This document shows, one piece after another, positions 12,701 through 24,700 of a DNA stretch of 64,000 nt. The DNA is taken from contig CAMFLX010000012.1 in assembly GCA_945957555.1 (NCBI GenBank), positions 1-64,000 on the forward strand. Direction: 5' to 3'. The first letter of the stretch is position 1. The number at the start of each line of letters is the position of its first letter. Under the pieces are notes generated by a model, which worked only from the letters and a program-made list of their open reading frames with translations, ran no database searches and was not told the origin of the DNA. The position numbers and the translations under genes were made by a program. The stretch is from an uncultured Cytophagales bacterium (GTDB taxonomy: Bacteria > Bacteroidota > Bacteroidia > Cytophagales > UBA9547).

Positions 12701-15700
12701 ATACTGTGTTTATTTCATCTGCAGGAAACAGTATGAATAGTGGAAAGAACCTTGGCAATAAATTTTACAATCTTGAGATCACCAATACTGGTTGTGGTGC
12801 AACTACAACACTTACTGATTCAATAAATGTTACAAACAATCTTACGATCAATGCAGGAAGACTCACTACAGGCGTTTATAGTGTACGTGTAGGTAATAAC
12901 TTCTATAATTATGATCAATATAATCAAAGTAGTGCAGCATCCCGTCTGACTTTTGATCCTATAGCAACAGGTACAAGAGCCTTTGTATGTTCTACTGCTA
13001 CAGCAACTTGTGGTGCAAGTACCTTTGGCAATACCGTGGTTGATATTGGTACAGCGAAACTTGTGCAATCTGGTGCATTGGCTATCAATGCCAATGCGTT
13101 TAGAATATTCTCTGGAACATATAAGCTTAATGCTAACACTTTGGATTTCAGCAATAGTGCAGCATCAATTTTGAGTATTAACTCAGGTGCGACAATTGAG
13201 GTGGATTCAGGAGCATCGTTATTGGTTAGAAACACAGTGACTAACCAAGGTGTATTTAAATTGGTGGGTACAGCTTCAGCACCTGCAACACTTGGGTCAT
13301 GTACCTCTTGCGGTACAGCAAATTACACTGTCTTGCAAAATGGGGCCTCTGCGGTGTTTCATGCTAAGAACTATCAGGTTCAGAGTTCGGGTACTTCAAC
13401 AACCAACTACCTTATTGACTTGCAAAATGGAACCCTCGATGCTTCAAATAACTTGTCTAAGGGCTCTTTTTCAAGTGCGACGACTACAGGTACTACAAGT
13501 GCGTACATTCGTTTTAGCAATTCTTTCTTGACGTCAGATGTCGTAGCTTCAGGTGTAACATTTAATAGTGGTAAACCACGAAATGTTGAAAACTTGGCTT
13601 CACCTAGTGTTTTTAATATATCGTTTGAGAACAGCTCTGGTTCTTTGGCTGGTTCTAGCTTTGAAACGGACAATCCTGCTAATGGTACTTCTACTGGTAA
13701 CATTCGATGGACTTTTAGCTCAACTGTTAAATTCTGGGATGGTAACGGAAGCGCAGCAAATACCTCGTGGAATACTGCTGCCAACTGGTTTCCTGACGGG
13801 GTACCTTCTGCTACTGATACTGTATATATAGACAATTCAAAATTAGTCGCTTCTTATGTAATTAATGTAGATGTTACTGATACTGCAAAAGTCGCCAAAC
13901 TTATCATGCAGCGCACTGGAGCAAACACCATTACCTTAAATGTGCTTGCCAAAAACCTTAAAGCGGTTACTGATATAAGTATCGCAACTGGTTGTACGGT
14001 AAATGGAGGTACGGGTAGTATTAGCTTAGGAGGAGCATGGTCTAACGGTGGTACATTTACACCTGGTACCTCGGTAGTTAATTTCTTAGGTAAAGGTTCT
14101 AGCTATAATATCTCCAATGGAGCATCTGCATTTAATAATATAGTGCTATCGGGTACTTCAGGAACAAAATACATCCTTGGATCATTGCTTACAGCTAATA
14201 ACGTAACCATAAATGTGGGTAATACCTTAGACGTATCTTCCGGTGCGTACAATGTGGTTGTTTCAGGTGATTGGTTAAACAATGGTTTGTTTGACCCAAG
14301 ATCGGGAAGTAATTCTACGGCCACATTTAATAGAGCGGGTGCACAATCGATTACTAATGGTCCTTTTAACTACTTCGTTACTTCAGGATCTGGTACTAAG
14401 ACGTTTAATAGTAACATGACCATTTACAGGAGTGTTACTATTGGATCTGGTACGGTACTGGATGCATCTACTAATTCAATGTATGTTGGATTGCACTGGA
14501 ACAACAACGCTACTGGTGGTTTTACACAAGCCTCTGATCAGTTTGTATATTTTAATGGCGGCGGACAGTCTATAGATAATGGTACTGCAACAACCACGTT
14601 TTCAAATGTGGTATTACTTGGCACAGGAACAAAAACACTCTTTAAAAACTCTGTTATAAACGGGCAGTTTTTGATAGCTCCATCTGGACTTACATTCAAT
14701 ATGCAAGATTTTCAGCTTGTTGGTAATGGCACCACAAGTGAATTTAATATTTCCTCAGCTTCGACAGTGTTGGTAGGTGGTACACAAAGTTTCTTGAATA
14801 ACTTTGTGACAACTAATTTGTCTGTAAACTCAACGATTCGTTATCAACCGTTTAGTTCGGCCTATGACAACGTTACTCAAACAATTATGACTTTGCCTAA
14901 CGGTAGTGCTTACGGTAATTTGGATTTGAGAGTAAGAACTGGTATCACTACAACTACTGTTAAAGATATTGCTAATGATATCATAATAGCTGGCAATTTG
15001 ACAATCAACGATATTTATACTCAGCTGAACGTCAATAGTAAGACTATCACATTGGGTGGTAATTTTGCATTCCCAACTGGTGGTACTAATGCCAATCTTG
15101 TGTGGGGTTCTAACGGTGCATTGATTCACAACGGAAGTGCTTCATATTATTGGCAAACTACTTGGAACATAGATGCAGACATACCTTCGTTCAACCATTT
15201 AATTTTGGCCGGTTCTCAACGTAAAAACATGAATGGTAACATGACCATTAATGGTAACTTAACTATACAAGGGGATGTGATTTTTGATATGAACACATTT
15301 ACCGTGACTGGTACAGCACCAGCCTTCATGCTTACTCAAAATTCATCAAGGATTGAATGTGCTGTGGCTAGCCCAAGTATAGCATTTCCTACAGGTTTTG
15401 GAACTTACAACATAGATCCAGGTTCTTTGACCTATCTGGATGCTGATGGTCCACAGGATGTATTTGCTACGCCATTTTACGGAAATCTCACTTTTGCTAC
15501 AACCAATACATCTACTCCTTTAAGGGCCATAAATTTGATTGGTGGCAATTTAAGGGTTGCTAACGATCTTAATTTTAGTAATACCACATTTGTAGACAAT
15601 GGATTTGATTTGAATGTTGGTGGTAACTTGTACACGAATGATTTCTATTTGCCAAGTGTTAGCTCAACATTAACACTTACAGGGGATAATCAACTTGTTC

Positions 15701-18700
15701 AAAACTTGTTAGCAAATGCAACACAGATCAATTTGAATAAATTCACAGTTTCTGGCACAGGTACTAAAACCCTTGGAAATGGAGCAGTTACTATCAATAT
15801 TGAAAATGATTTATTCATAGATACAGCTGTTACCTTAAATACAACTAGACCGTTGATATACAGTGGCACTTCTTGGAATAATCAAGGCTTGTTCAGTAAT
15901 ACTAACGCTACGACTTTTGACAATGCTGTAGCTGGCCAGAATGTAGTTGTAAATCCTGGTGCTTCAGCAGTTGGAAATGCTTTTGCAGCAGTGAATTTCA
16001 ATACTGCAGACACTCTCTTCTTTGTAAATAATGGTGGAGATTTTAATGGAGCTTTCAACATCAATTCTGGTGTAGTGAATATGGGTAGCGGGCTTGTCCA
16101 TAATATAGCTGGCGCAATTTCGGTTTACAGCACCACTCCAAATCCATGGTATGCCAATAACAGTAATTTGATATTTGATGGAGGTAACCAGACTATTCCT
16201 GTAGAGCTATATGCCAAAAATGTAACTTGTTCTAATGCAGGTACAAAAACCATGGCTTACAGTTGGTATGTACAAGATGTCACCGTAAACAATGGGGTAA
16301 CACTTACGAATGCATCAAGTGATACATTGTATGTATCAGGTAATTTTATCAATAACGGTACTTACAATGCAAATACTACTGTATTGGCTATGAATGCTAC
16401 AGGAGGCACGAAATTTATTACTACAGGAGCCAGCAACTTGTATGATCTTTCATTGATACCAACCGGAACGGTTACTTACAAATTGGGTTCTTCTTCCACA
16501 AGAGTTACACATGCTATAGATGTTAAAAATACAGCTAAATTAAAGCTCAATTCAAATACTCTTATCCATGGCAACACGGGTATTGCTAGTGGCAAGAGTC
16601 TCTATGTGGGGGCTACTGCAACCTTAGAAGTAGACACCAATGGAGCATTATTGTTTGATAGCCGAACCTCTGTAGCCACCGCAACAATTGATGGCCTTTT
16701 GAACATTAAAGGTTCATCTACTTCTATTGCATCCATTAGTAGATCTAACACTGGAGGGTATATTTTAATAGTGAACGGCAGTATCAATGCTAATAATTAT
16801 TTGATTGAATTTATGTCAACTGCTGGTTTGCAATTAACCGCAACTGCTACTGTACTGGGATTGTCCAACGGAACATATTCTAATTTGAACGCAACCGCTG
16901 GTTCTGCTTATATTACCTCCAACATAGTAGGTACGCCAGCTGATATTTCAAATGTCACTTTTAATTATTCTGGTGTACCTGTAGTAGGAAATCAATTTAA
17001 CTGTAAACATTTAGGTGCATCTACCATTACTTTCGTTTCACCAATTGCAGGAGCATTGTCTTGTCCAACTTATAAGTCGGGAAATGTAATAATGCCAAAC
17101 TGCTCCATTGCAACATGGATTGGGGTTACGGATAGTGATTGGAATAAAGGTACAAACTGGTCTACAGGGATAGTTCCAGATTCTTTGACAGATGTAATTA
17201 TTCCTATTCCATCAATTCCGAATCAAGGTAATTTACCAGTAATAAATATTAGTAATGCTTCTTGCAGAAATCTAAGTTTGACCAACGGTTCTTTATCATT
17301 GGCTTCAGGCGGACTGCTAAATGTTACAGGTGATGTATCTATTGGCACATCAGTAAGTGCTACTTTGGCAATGACCGACAATACCAATACCATTAGAGTA
17401 AAAGGTAACTGGACTAAAGGTACTGGTAGTTTCAATTTTGGTCCATTAGCATCTCCAGGAACTATTAACTTCTATTCAAGTGGATCTGTGAATATTAATA
17501 ATGGTACAACAAGCTTTGGTAGTGTTGTGTTTTCTGGATCAGGTGTTTACAATTTGGCCAATGGCAATACTATTAATGCCACAGGCAACTCCTTCAGTGT
17601 AAGAGGTAATTTTACGCAGACATTGGGTACTGTAGTACCTTCAATTGGGACATTGTTTGTTGAAGGTAATTTTACTAGAACTTCAGGAACATATTCACCA
17701 ATTGGAACCATAAACTTCAATGGAACTACAACCCAGAATATAACTGGTGCATCTGTAAACAATATGGTATTAAGCGGAAATAATACTCGGAACACTAGCG
17801 GAAATATTACCATTGCAGGAACTACAAGTATGACAAGTGGTAGTCTAGTCGCTCAATCTGGTAGTATCATATCATTTGGAGGAAATGTGAATTTAGCTTC
17901 TGGAACTACATTTAATGTAGGGAATTCTACCCATGTGTTCAATGGTGCATCTTGGACGGGTACGGGTGATGCCCTAGGCAATGGTTTTGTTTCTTTCAGT
18001 GGGGGAAATCAAACCTTGAATGCTTCAAACATGGTAGGAATTATCTATGCGGGTACAGGTACAAAAACACTCGCAGGTAATGTAACAATGACAGGTGATT
18101 TCTTCATTAATGCAGGAATCACTGCTTCAATGCAAACATTTACCATAGCAAATACCTCTGGCACTAGCCTGTTTGACTTGGGCGCAAATTCACTTGTGAA
18201 TGTATCAGGAGCCAATAATTTCCCTTCAGGATTTGTGGCTTATACTTTGGCATGCAATTCTACAGTGAATTACAATTCTTCTGTATTAGATCAATCAGTT
18301 GCTGCAGTTACTTACGGTAATCTCTCTGTCAATGGGGGTTACCCTTCTAATAAGAAAAATTTGGGTGGGAATATTGAAATATGTGGCAACCTTAACATTG
18401 CAGCAAACACTACGCTTGATGCAACAACTTCAAATTTCAACATATCTATTGGTGGTAATTTCAACAACAACAATACAAATGGTAGCTTTATCGCGAGACA
18501 AGGAATTGTTAGTTTTACAGGATCGGCTAATCAAAGTATTAATATAGGTACTTCAGGTACAGCAGGCACTAAAGATTTCTTTGGATTTGTTGTCAATAAA
18601 TCTGGAGGTTCTACCTCTTTTGCATCCTCTAACATTGTTAGGATTAAAGATGATTTGTTGGTTTCGGCTGGCTCAATGTCTTTAACTTCTCCAGACACTG

Positions 18701-21700
18701 TAATAGTTGGTGGTAATTTTCAAGCGACATTAGGAACATTTGTAAACAATTATAGTAGATTACTCCTTAAAGCAACAAATACTGGTACTTACCAAATTAG
18801 GACAAATGGTTCTCAGCTATATGACTTGATCATTAATTCTCCTGGTAGCACATACAATTTAGTTGATGATGCGATCATTAACAGAAATATGGATGTTAAA
18901 GCAGGAACGATAGTTGATATTGCAGGTTTTAGTCTTACCTTGGGTGACAACAACATTCGTACTACAAATATCGGTGGAACACTAAAAGTTGGTGCAGGCG
19001 GTCGTTTAGCTTTGGCAAATGGATATACATTTAATGTACAAACTACTGGTACACTTGATCTTATCGGAATCTCCGGCAATATTGCTACCGTTACTTCTGC
19101 TTCGGCAGGCTCAAGGTACAACTTTAATATCGATGGAAATATCGCTGCGAGCAATTATTTGTTCGAATACATGAGATCCAGTGGTATTAATTTAAGTTCC
19201 ACTGCGGTGATTGCCCCAAGACCAAACAACTTCAGTGATGGTACATTTGCCAATGGAACTTCTGGCGGTGTTTTCTTGAAAATTGAAAATGCGCAGTTCT
19301 CAACACCTGCAGGCGGAATAGATACCATAGTAAATGTTAACTTTAATAGCAATCCAGGCGGAGGAGCTAAAAACGTGGCAAAAACATCATCAGGCTCAGG
19401 AAGATTGGTATTTCATAACGCAAGTGGAAGCTTTGCAGGAGCCTCTTTTGAAAACGATCCGAACAACTTGATTGACTGGACAGGCAATTATACGCTTTAC
19501 TGGACAGGGTCAAATGGTATTAGTTGGTTTGATCCACTGAACTGGAATCCAAACTTGGTACCAACAGTGAATGATAATGCTATTATTGCAATAGTTACAA
19601 ATCAACCTGTAATCGATGACATTAAACCAAGTGGAGTACATGCAACTTGTAAAAACTTGACCATTAACCTTGGTGCTAACGTAACTATTAAATCAACAGA
19701 TGCTAAAAAGGATCTTGCGGTTGTGAACGACATCACAGTAAATGGTATATTAAAGTTAACAAACAGTACCGACACAATTTCCGTTGGTGGTAACTGGTTG
19801 AGAGGTACCTCAGGTTCTGTAATCTCGGGAAATGGATCTGTCGTTCTTGAAGCATCAACAGGAGTAAAGATCATAAATAATAGAACATCACAATTTGGCA
19901 ATTTGATCATCAATGGTGCTGCTAACTTCCAACTTGGTTCATCGACTATCATTAATAAGTCGTTAGTAATCAATACAGGTTCATTAGATGTTACCAACTC
20001 AAATAATTATAACTTGTCTGTAGGTGGAGATTGGATAAACAAGGGGCAGTTCTATAGTAGAGCAGGTACAGTGACTCTCAATGGTCAATGTGCAACATCC
20101 TACACTCTCAGACCCGGAAGCAATGGATCATTCAATAATTTGACGATTACACCATGTTCAAGCAGTATTTATAATTTATCAACAAATAACATTACTGTAA
20201 ATGGTACATTCACACTGAATACTGGAACATTTAATCTGAATACATTAACTTTCAACATGGGTAATGGTGCAGGTGCTGATGTGATGAATTTATATGGCAC
20301 CTTCAATATGAATGCAAACTCTTCTTTATTGATGGGAGCTAATTCATCAATAAATGTGCAAAGTGCAGGTCATTTTAAAATGATTGGAACGGACAGTATT
20401 AATACAGCCAATATTGGATTACAATCAAGTGGCAACTTTGGCTTTATTGTTAACTCTGGCGGACAGATTTCTGGTAACTTTTATTCAATACATGGAATAA
20501 ACACTTCAGGGCTCCTTATTAGATCCGGGGCTACTGTTAATAGTACAAATAATTTGTCTAACGGTTCGTTTTCCGGCGGAGCAGCATCTGGATCATATAT
20601 GACCCTTGAACATTCATTTACAGCACCAATTATTTTGGGCGTACAACAATGTGATACGATCAGGAAGGTAACATTCTCAACAGGCGTTACTAAAAATGCC
20701 ACTCGTATTACTGGCACTGGTTGTATTACTTTCAAAGATTCAAGAGGCACAGTGTCTGGATATTTGTATGAAAAGGATGAGTTGTCTCCAAGCTCTACAT
20801 TGGGTAGATTGAGGTGGTCTTATACCAATCCAACATTGAATTGGACTGGTGCGGCGCAGGATGGAGACTGGTTTAATCCTAATAACTGGAAGGATGCAAG
20901 CGGTAATTCTACATATTATCCAGATGCAAATACTGTAGTTATCATTGATAATGCGGCTATAGTTAATCCAAAAACATATCCAGTGATTAAATCAAGTAGT
21001 AATGTGGCTTGCCCATCTGGCACTTGTCCTACCACTGGTTTGGCCTTAGATGTCAGTTTGGCTAAACAAACTATATTAACAATTTCTGAGAATCGCAATT
21101 TGACCATAGCTCGTGATCTTACTATTACTGGAGGTAATTTTGTAGTAAATTCAGGATCCAACTCCACTGTGGATGTTCTCAAATCATTCACTCTTAGTAA
21201 TAGTAGTGGTATTACTGGTGGTTACAGTGCAGGAAACAGTATTTTAAATGTTTATAAAGATTTTAGTTCTAATGGATTATTTAGAGGACAAAGTTCAACT
21301 GTTAAAATGATGGCACCATCGGGTACTGTTAATATTTATAGTACTGGAGCCAATAGTTATTTCAGTAAACTCTTTTTTATGGGAGGAGCAAATTTCAGGC
21401 AATCAAGTACAAACACAGGTACTCTGAAAGTGAGAGATAGTTTATATATTAATAATGGAGCGACTCTTTCAAATACATCTTCTACCAACTATATTGTATT
21501 GGCAGGTAGCTGGACTAATAATGGGGTATTCTCCTCTGGCTCAGGCACTGTGTCATTTGACACCGTGTCTGCCTCACGCATTCAATATATAGGTGGGTCG
21601 ACAATTACCAATTTTAACATTTTGAACTTTAATGGTAGTGCTCAAAAGGTACTTACACAAGATATTAATGTAAATAGGTCTTGTACTATTGGTGGTGTTT

Positions 21701-24700
21701 CCTATGCAATCTTAAATATGAATGGAAGGAACATAAATGTAAATGGACCAACATTTATGATGTCCAATGTCTCAAGTCAAATTAGGCATAATGGATCAGG
21801 TACCGTATTTTTCAACAATTCGGGAACTCAAGATGTTTCAATGTCTGGTGTAGGTGCAAACAGAGCATTCTTTAATGTTGTTAAAACTGGTTCTGGAGTT
21901 TTAAGATTCAACTCAGATATTGATATAGATGGTGATTTCACAATTTCATCAGGTACCGTTCAAGGGTTGACGCGAACTCTGTATTTGGCAAAAAACTGGG
22001 TTAATAGTGGAACATTTACACCTGGAACTGGTACTGTGAGGTTTGATGGTACTAATCAAAATATTACAAATAATAGCGTGGAGTCGTTTTACAGACTTGT
22101 TGCTGCTGGTTCAAGATTAACCATTACCAATAATAATGTTAATGTGTCTAACAATCTCACAATTTCATCTGGAATTGTCTACAGTGGGTCTTACACTTTA
22201 GCATTGACCTCTGCTGCAGCAACATCTACTATTGCAGCTGGTGCCTATGTAGATGGATACTTCCAAAAGGCATTTAACGCAACTACTCCAAAGACAATCG
22301 AAGTCGGAGCCAATGGGGTTTACACTCCAGTTACTATTACACCAAGCACAGCTACCGCAGGATTTTTTAGAGTTAGGGCATTATATTATGATTCACCCAA
22401 CCTAAATCAAAGCTGTTTGGATACTACACTTACTGTTAATAGATATTGGGATGTAACAAAGAGTATTGGAGATTACAATATTAGCTTTACATATTCACCT
22501 GCTGTTACTAATGCTGGCGTTACAGCTTCAAGCCTAGGTTTGTACAATTATTCAGGTGGGGCATGGTCTACGATCAATACCGTGGTGGCATCACCTACAA
22601 GCACTTCACTATCAGCTACAGGCATATCCAGCGTAGGTCAATTTCAGATAGCGATGCCTAGGTTGTCAAGTGTTACTATTGCATCTTCCATTGTTGGTAC
22701 TGCATGTTCTGGAAGTCCATTTGTTTTTACAGCCACTCCAGTGCAAGCAGGCTCCTCTCCTTCGTATCAATGGAAGTTGAATGGAAGTAATGTTGGCACG
22801 AATCTTAGTACTTATTCAACTTCAGGTTTGCTTGCTGGTGATGTAGTAGGTTTGGTAATGACGGATGTTTGTAATGTAACAAGAAATAGTAATGACATTA
22901 CGATTACGATTGGAAACTCCAATACTTGGTTGGGGGCTTCTAGTACTGACTGGTTTACAAGTGCTAACTGGTCTTGTGGAATAGTGCCAAATAGTACGCA
23001 TGATGTCACAATCCCCAGTCCAGTCACTAATTATCCTGAAATTAACGCAACTGCAAGTACTAAAAATATTCAAATGAATAGCGGTAGTAAATTGAGTATT
23101 TTCTCCACAGGATTATTGAATGTTTCTGGTAATTGGACAAATAATGGTGTTTTAGATCCAAAAGATGGTTCGTCAGTTGTATTTGGTGCTTCTAGCGGTA
23201 CTCAAGTGATTAGTGGTGCCGCTAAGCAATATTTCTACAATTTGACAAAAAACGGCGCGGGTACTTTGCAGATAGGAGTTTCTTCTGACATTGAAATTAA
23301 AAGAGGCGGTGTCGTTAAGGTAAATGCGGGAGTATTTGATATGAATAACAGAACTGTTCTGCTTAAATCAAAAGTTGCTAACGCTCCAAGTTATACTGAT
23401 AGTACCGCAAGTTTAGGTGCAGTGCTAGGTACGATCATTAATGCAAGTAATTTTACACTTGAACGTTACAACTCGGCAGTTAGAGGCTACAGATACATCG
23501 GAGCACCAGTTGTGGGGCAAACATTTGCGAGATTTAAAGATAGTATTATTATTGCAGGACCTGCCTCAGGAGGTTTTGATGCACCGAATTCAAGTATAGC
23601 TACAGCAAAAGAATACCAAGAATCTAGAAGCTATATTTTAAGTAAAGGTTTTGTGTCTTTAGCAAATATCAATACAGTTGCCGCACCAGGCAAAGGATAC
23701 TATCTGTTTGTCCCAGGAAAGAGAACGACAGTTTATCCTGCAGCTGAAGCAGTGACCTTGCTGATGAAAGGAGCACCAGTTGTGGGTAATTTTAGTTTTT
23801 CATTAACATATACCACTGCTGGTTCATCTGGATGGAACCTAATCGCTAATCCATATCCGTCTGCTGTTGATTGGGATTTGTTCAAAACCACAAGCACTAA
23901 CTTGGATGGAGCGATCTACATTTGGGATCCACACATGGGTACATCAGGTGGTTATTATTCTTATGTGGGAGGTGTTGCATCTGATGCTAGAGCTAATGGT
24001 TCCATAATCTCTTCTTCTCAAGGATTTTTCGTGAAAGCATCAAGCTCGAACCCAACACTTTCAATAACTGAAAATGCCAAAGTTGGTACTTTGTTTGCGA
24101 ATTCGAATTTCAGGATGGCTGAACAAAGCTATATTACTTTCAAGATTACCAATCAAAATGGAGATATTGACTATACAACGGTTAGAGTTGATGATGGATC
24201 TGGGGGAAATCTATCTGCCTTGAAATTGGACAATACCAAAATTAATATGTATACCTTATCTTCGACTGGGGCTAAGCAATCTATTAATGTGGTTGCCGAC
24301 GGCGCTAATTTTGAATTGCCAATAAATATAGAGTCTAGTGGTTCTACTTCGTACATCTTAGAGGTAGTTAAAATAGGAGGTGGCATGAATAATGGTAATC
24401 TATTAAAGATTCGCGATCAGTCTACTGGCGTACTTATGGATGTATATGAAGGTATGAAAGTTTTGTTCACGCCTGATGGTAATTTAAGTAAATATGCCTT
24501 GGTAAAAACAGATGTTGGTAGTGTGGTAACATCACAATTAGATCCGAACATTGGTAATAACAGTTTACATGTTTATCCAAATCCAAGCCATGGCCACTTT
24601 GTAGTTTCTGCTAAAGTTGAAGGTTCTTATTCAATACACAACGAGATGGGTGTGACAGTTGCAAAGGTTAAATTGAATGCCGCAAATGGCTATAAAGCAA

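Noticed and set aside
3808-20817. CRISPR-like regular repeats
   Set aside because: Periods are long, units are protein-coding and diverged, and there are no short identical direct repeats with unique spacers.
4137-24386. Many minus-strand frames of 60-140 codons inside the giant adhesin
   Set aside because: They are shadows produced by the Thr/Gly/Asn-rich repeats; they lack starts with context, family text and conservation.
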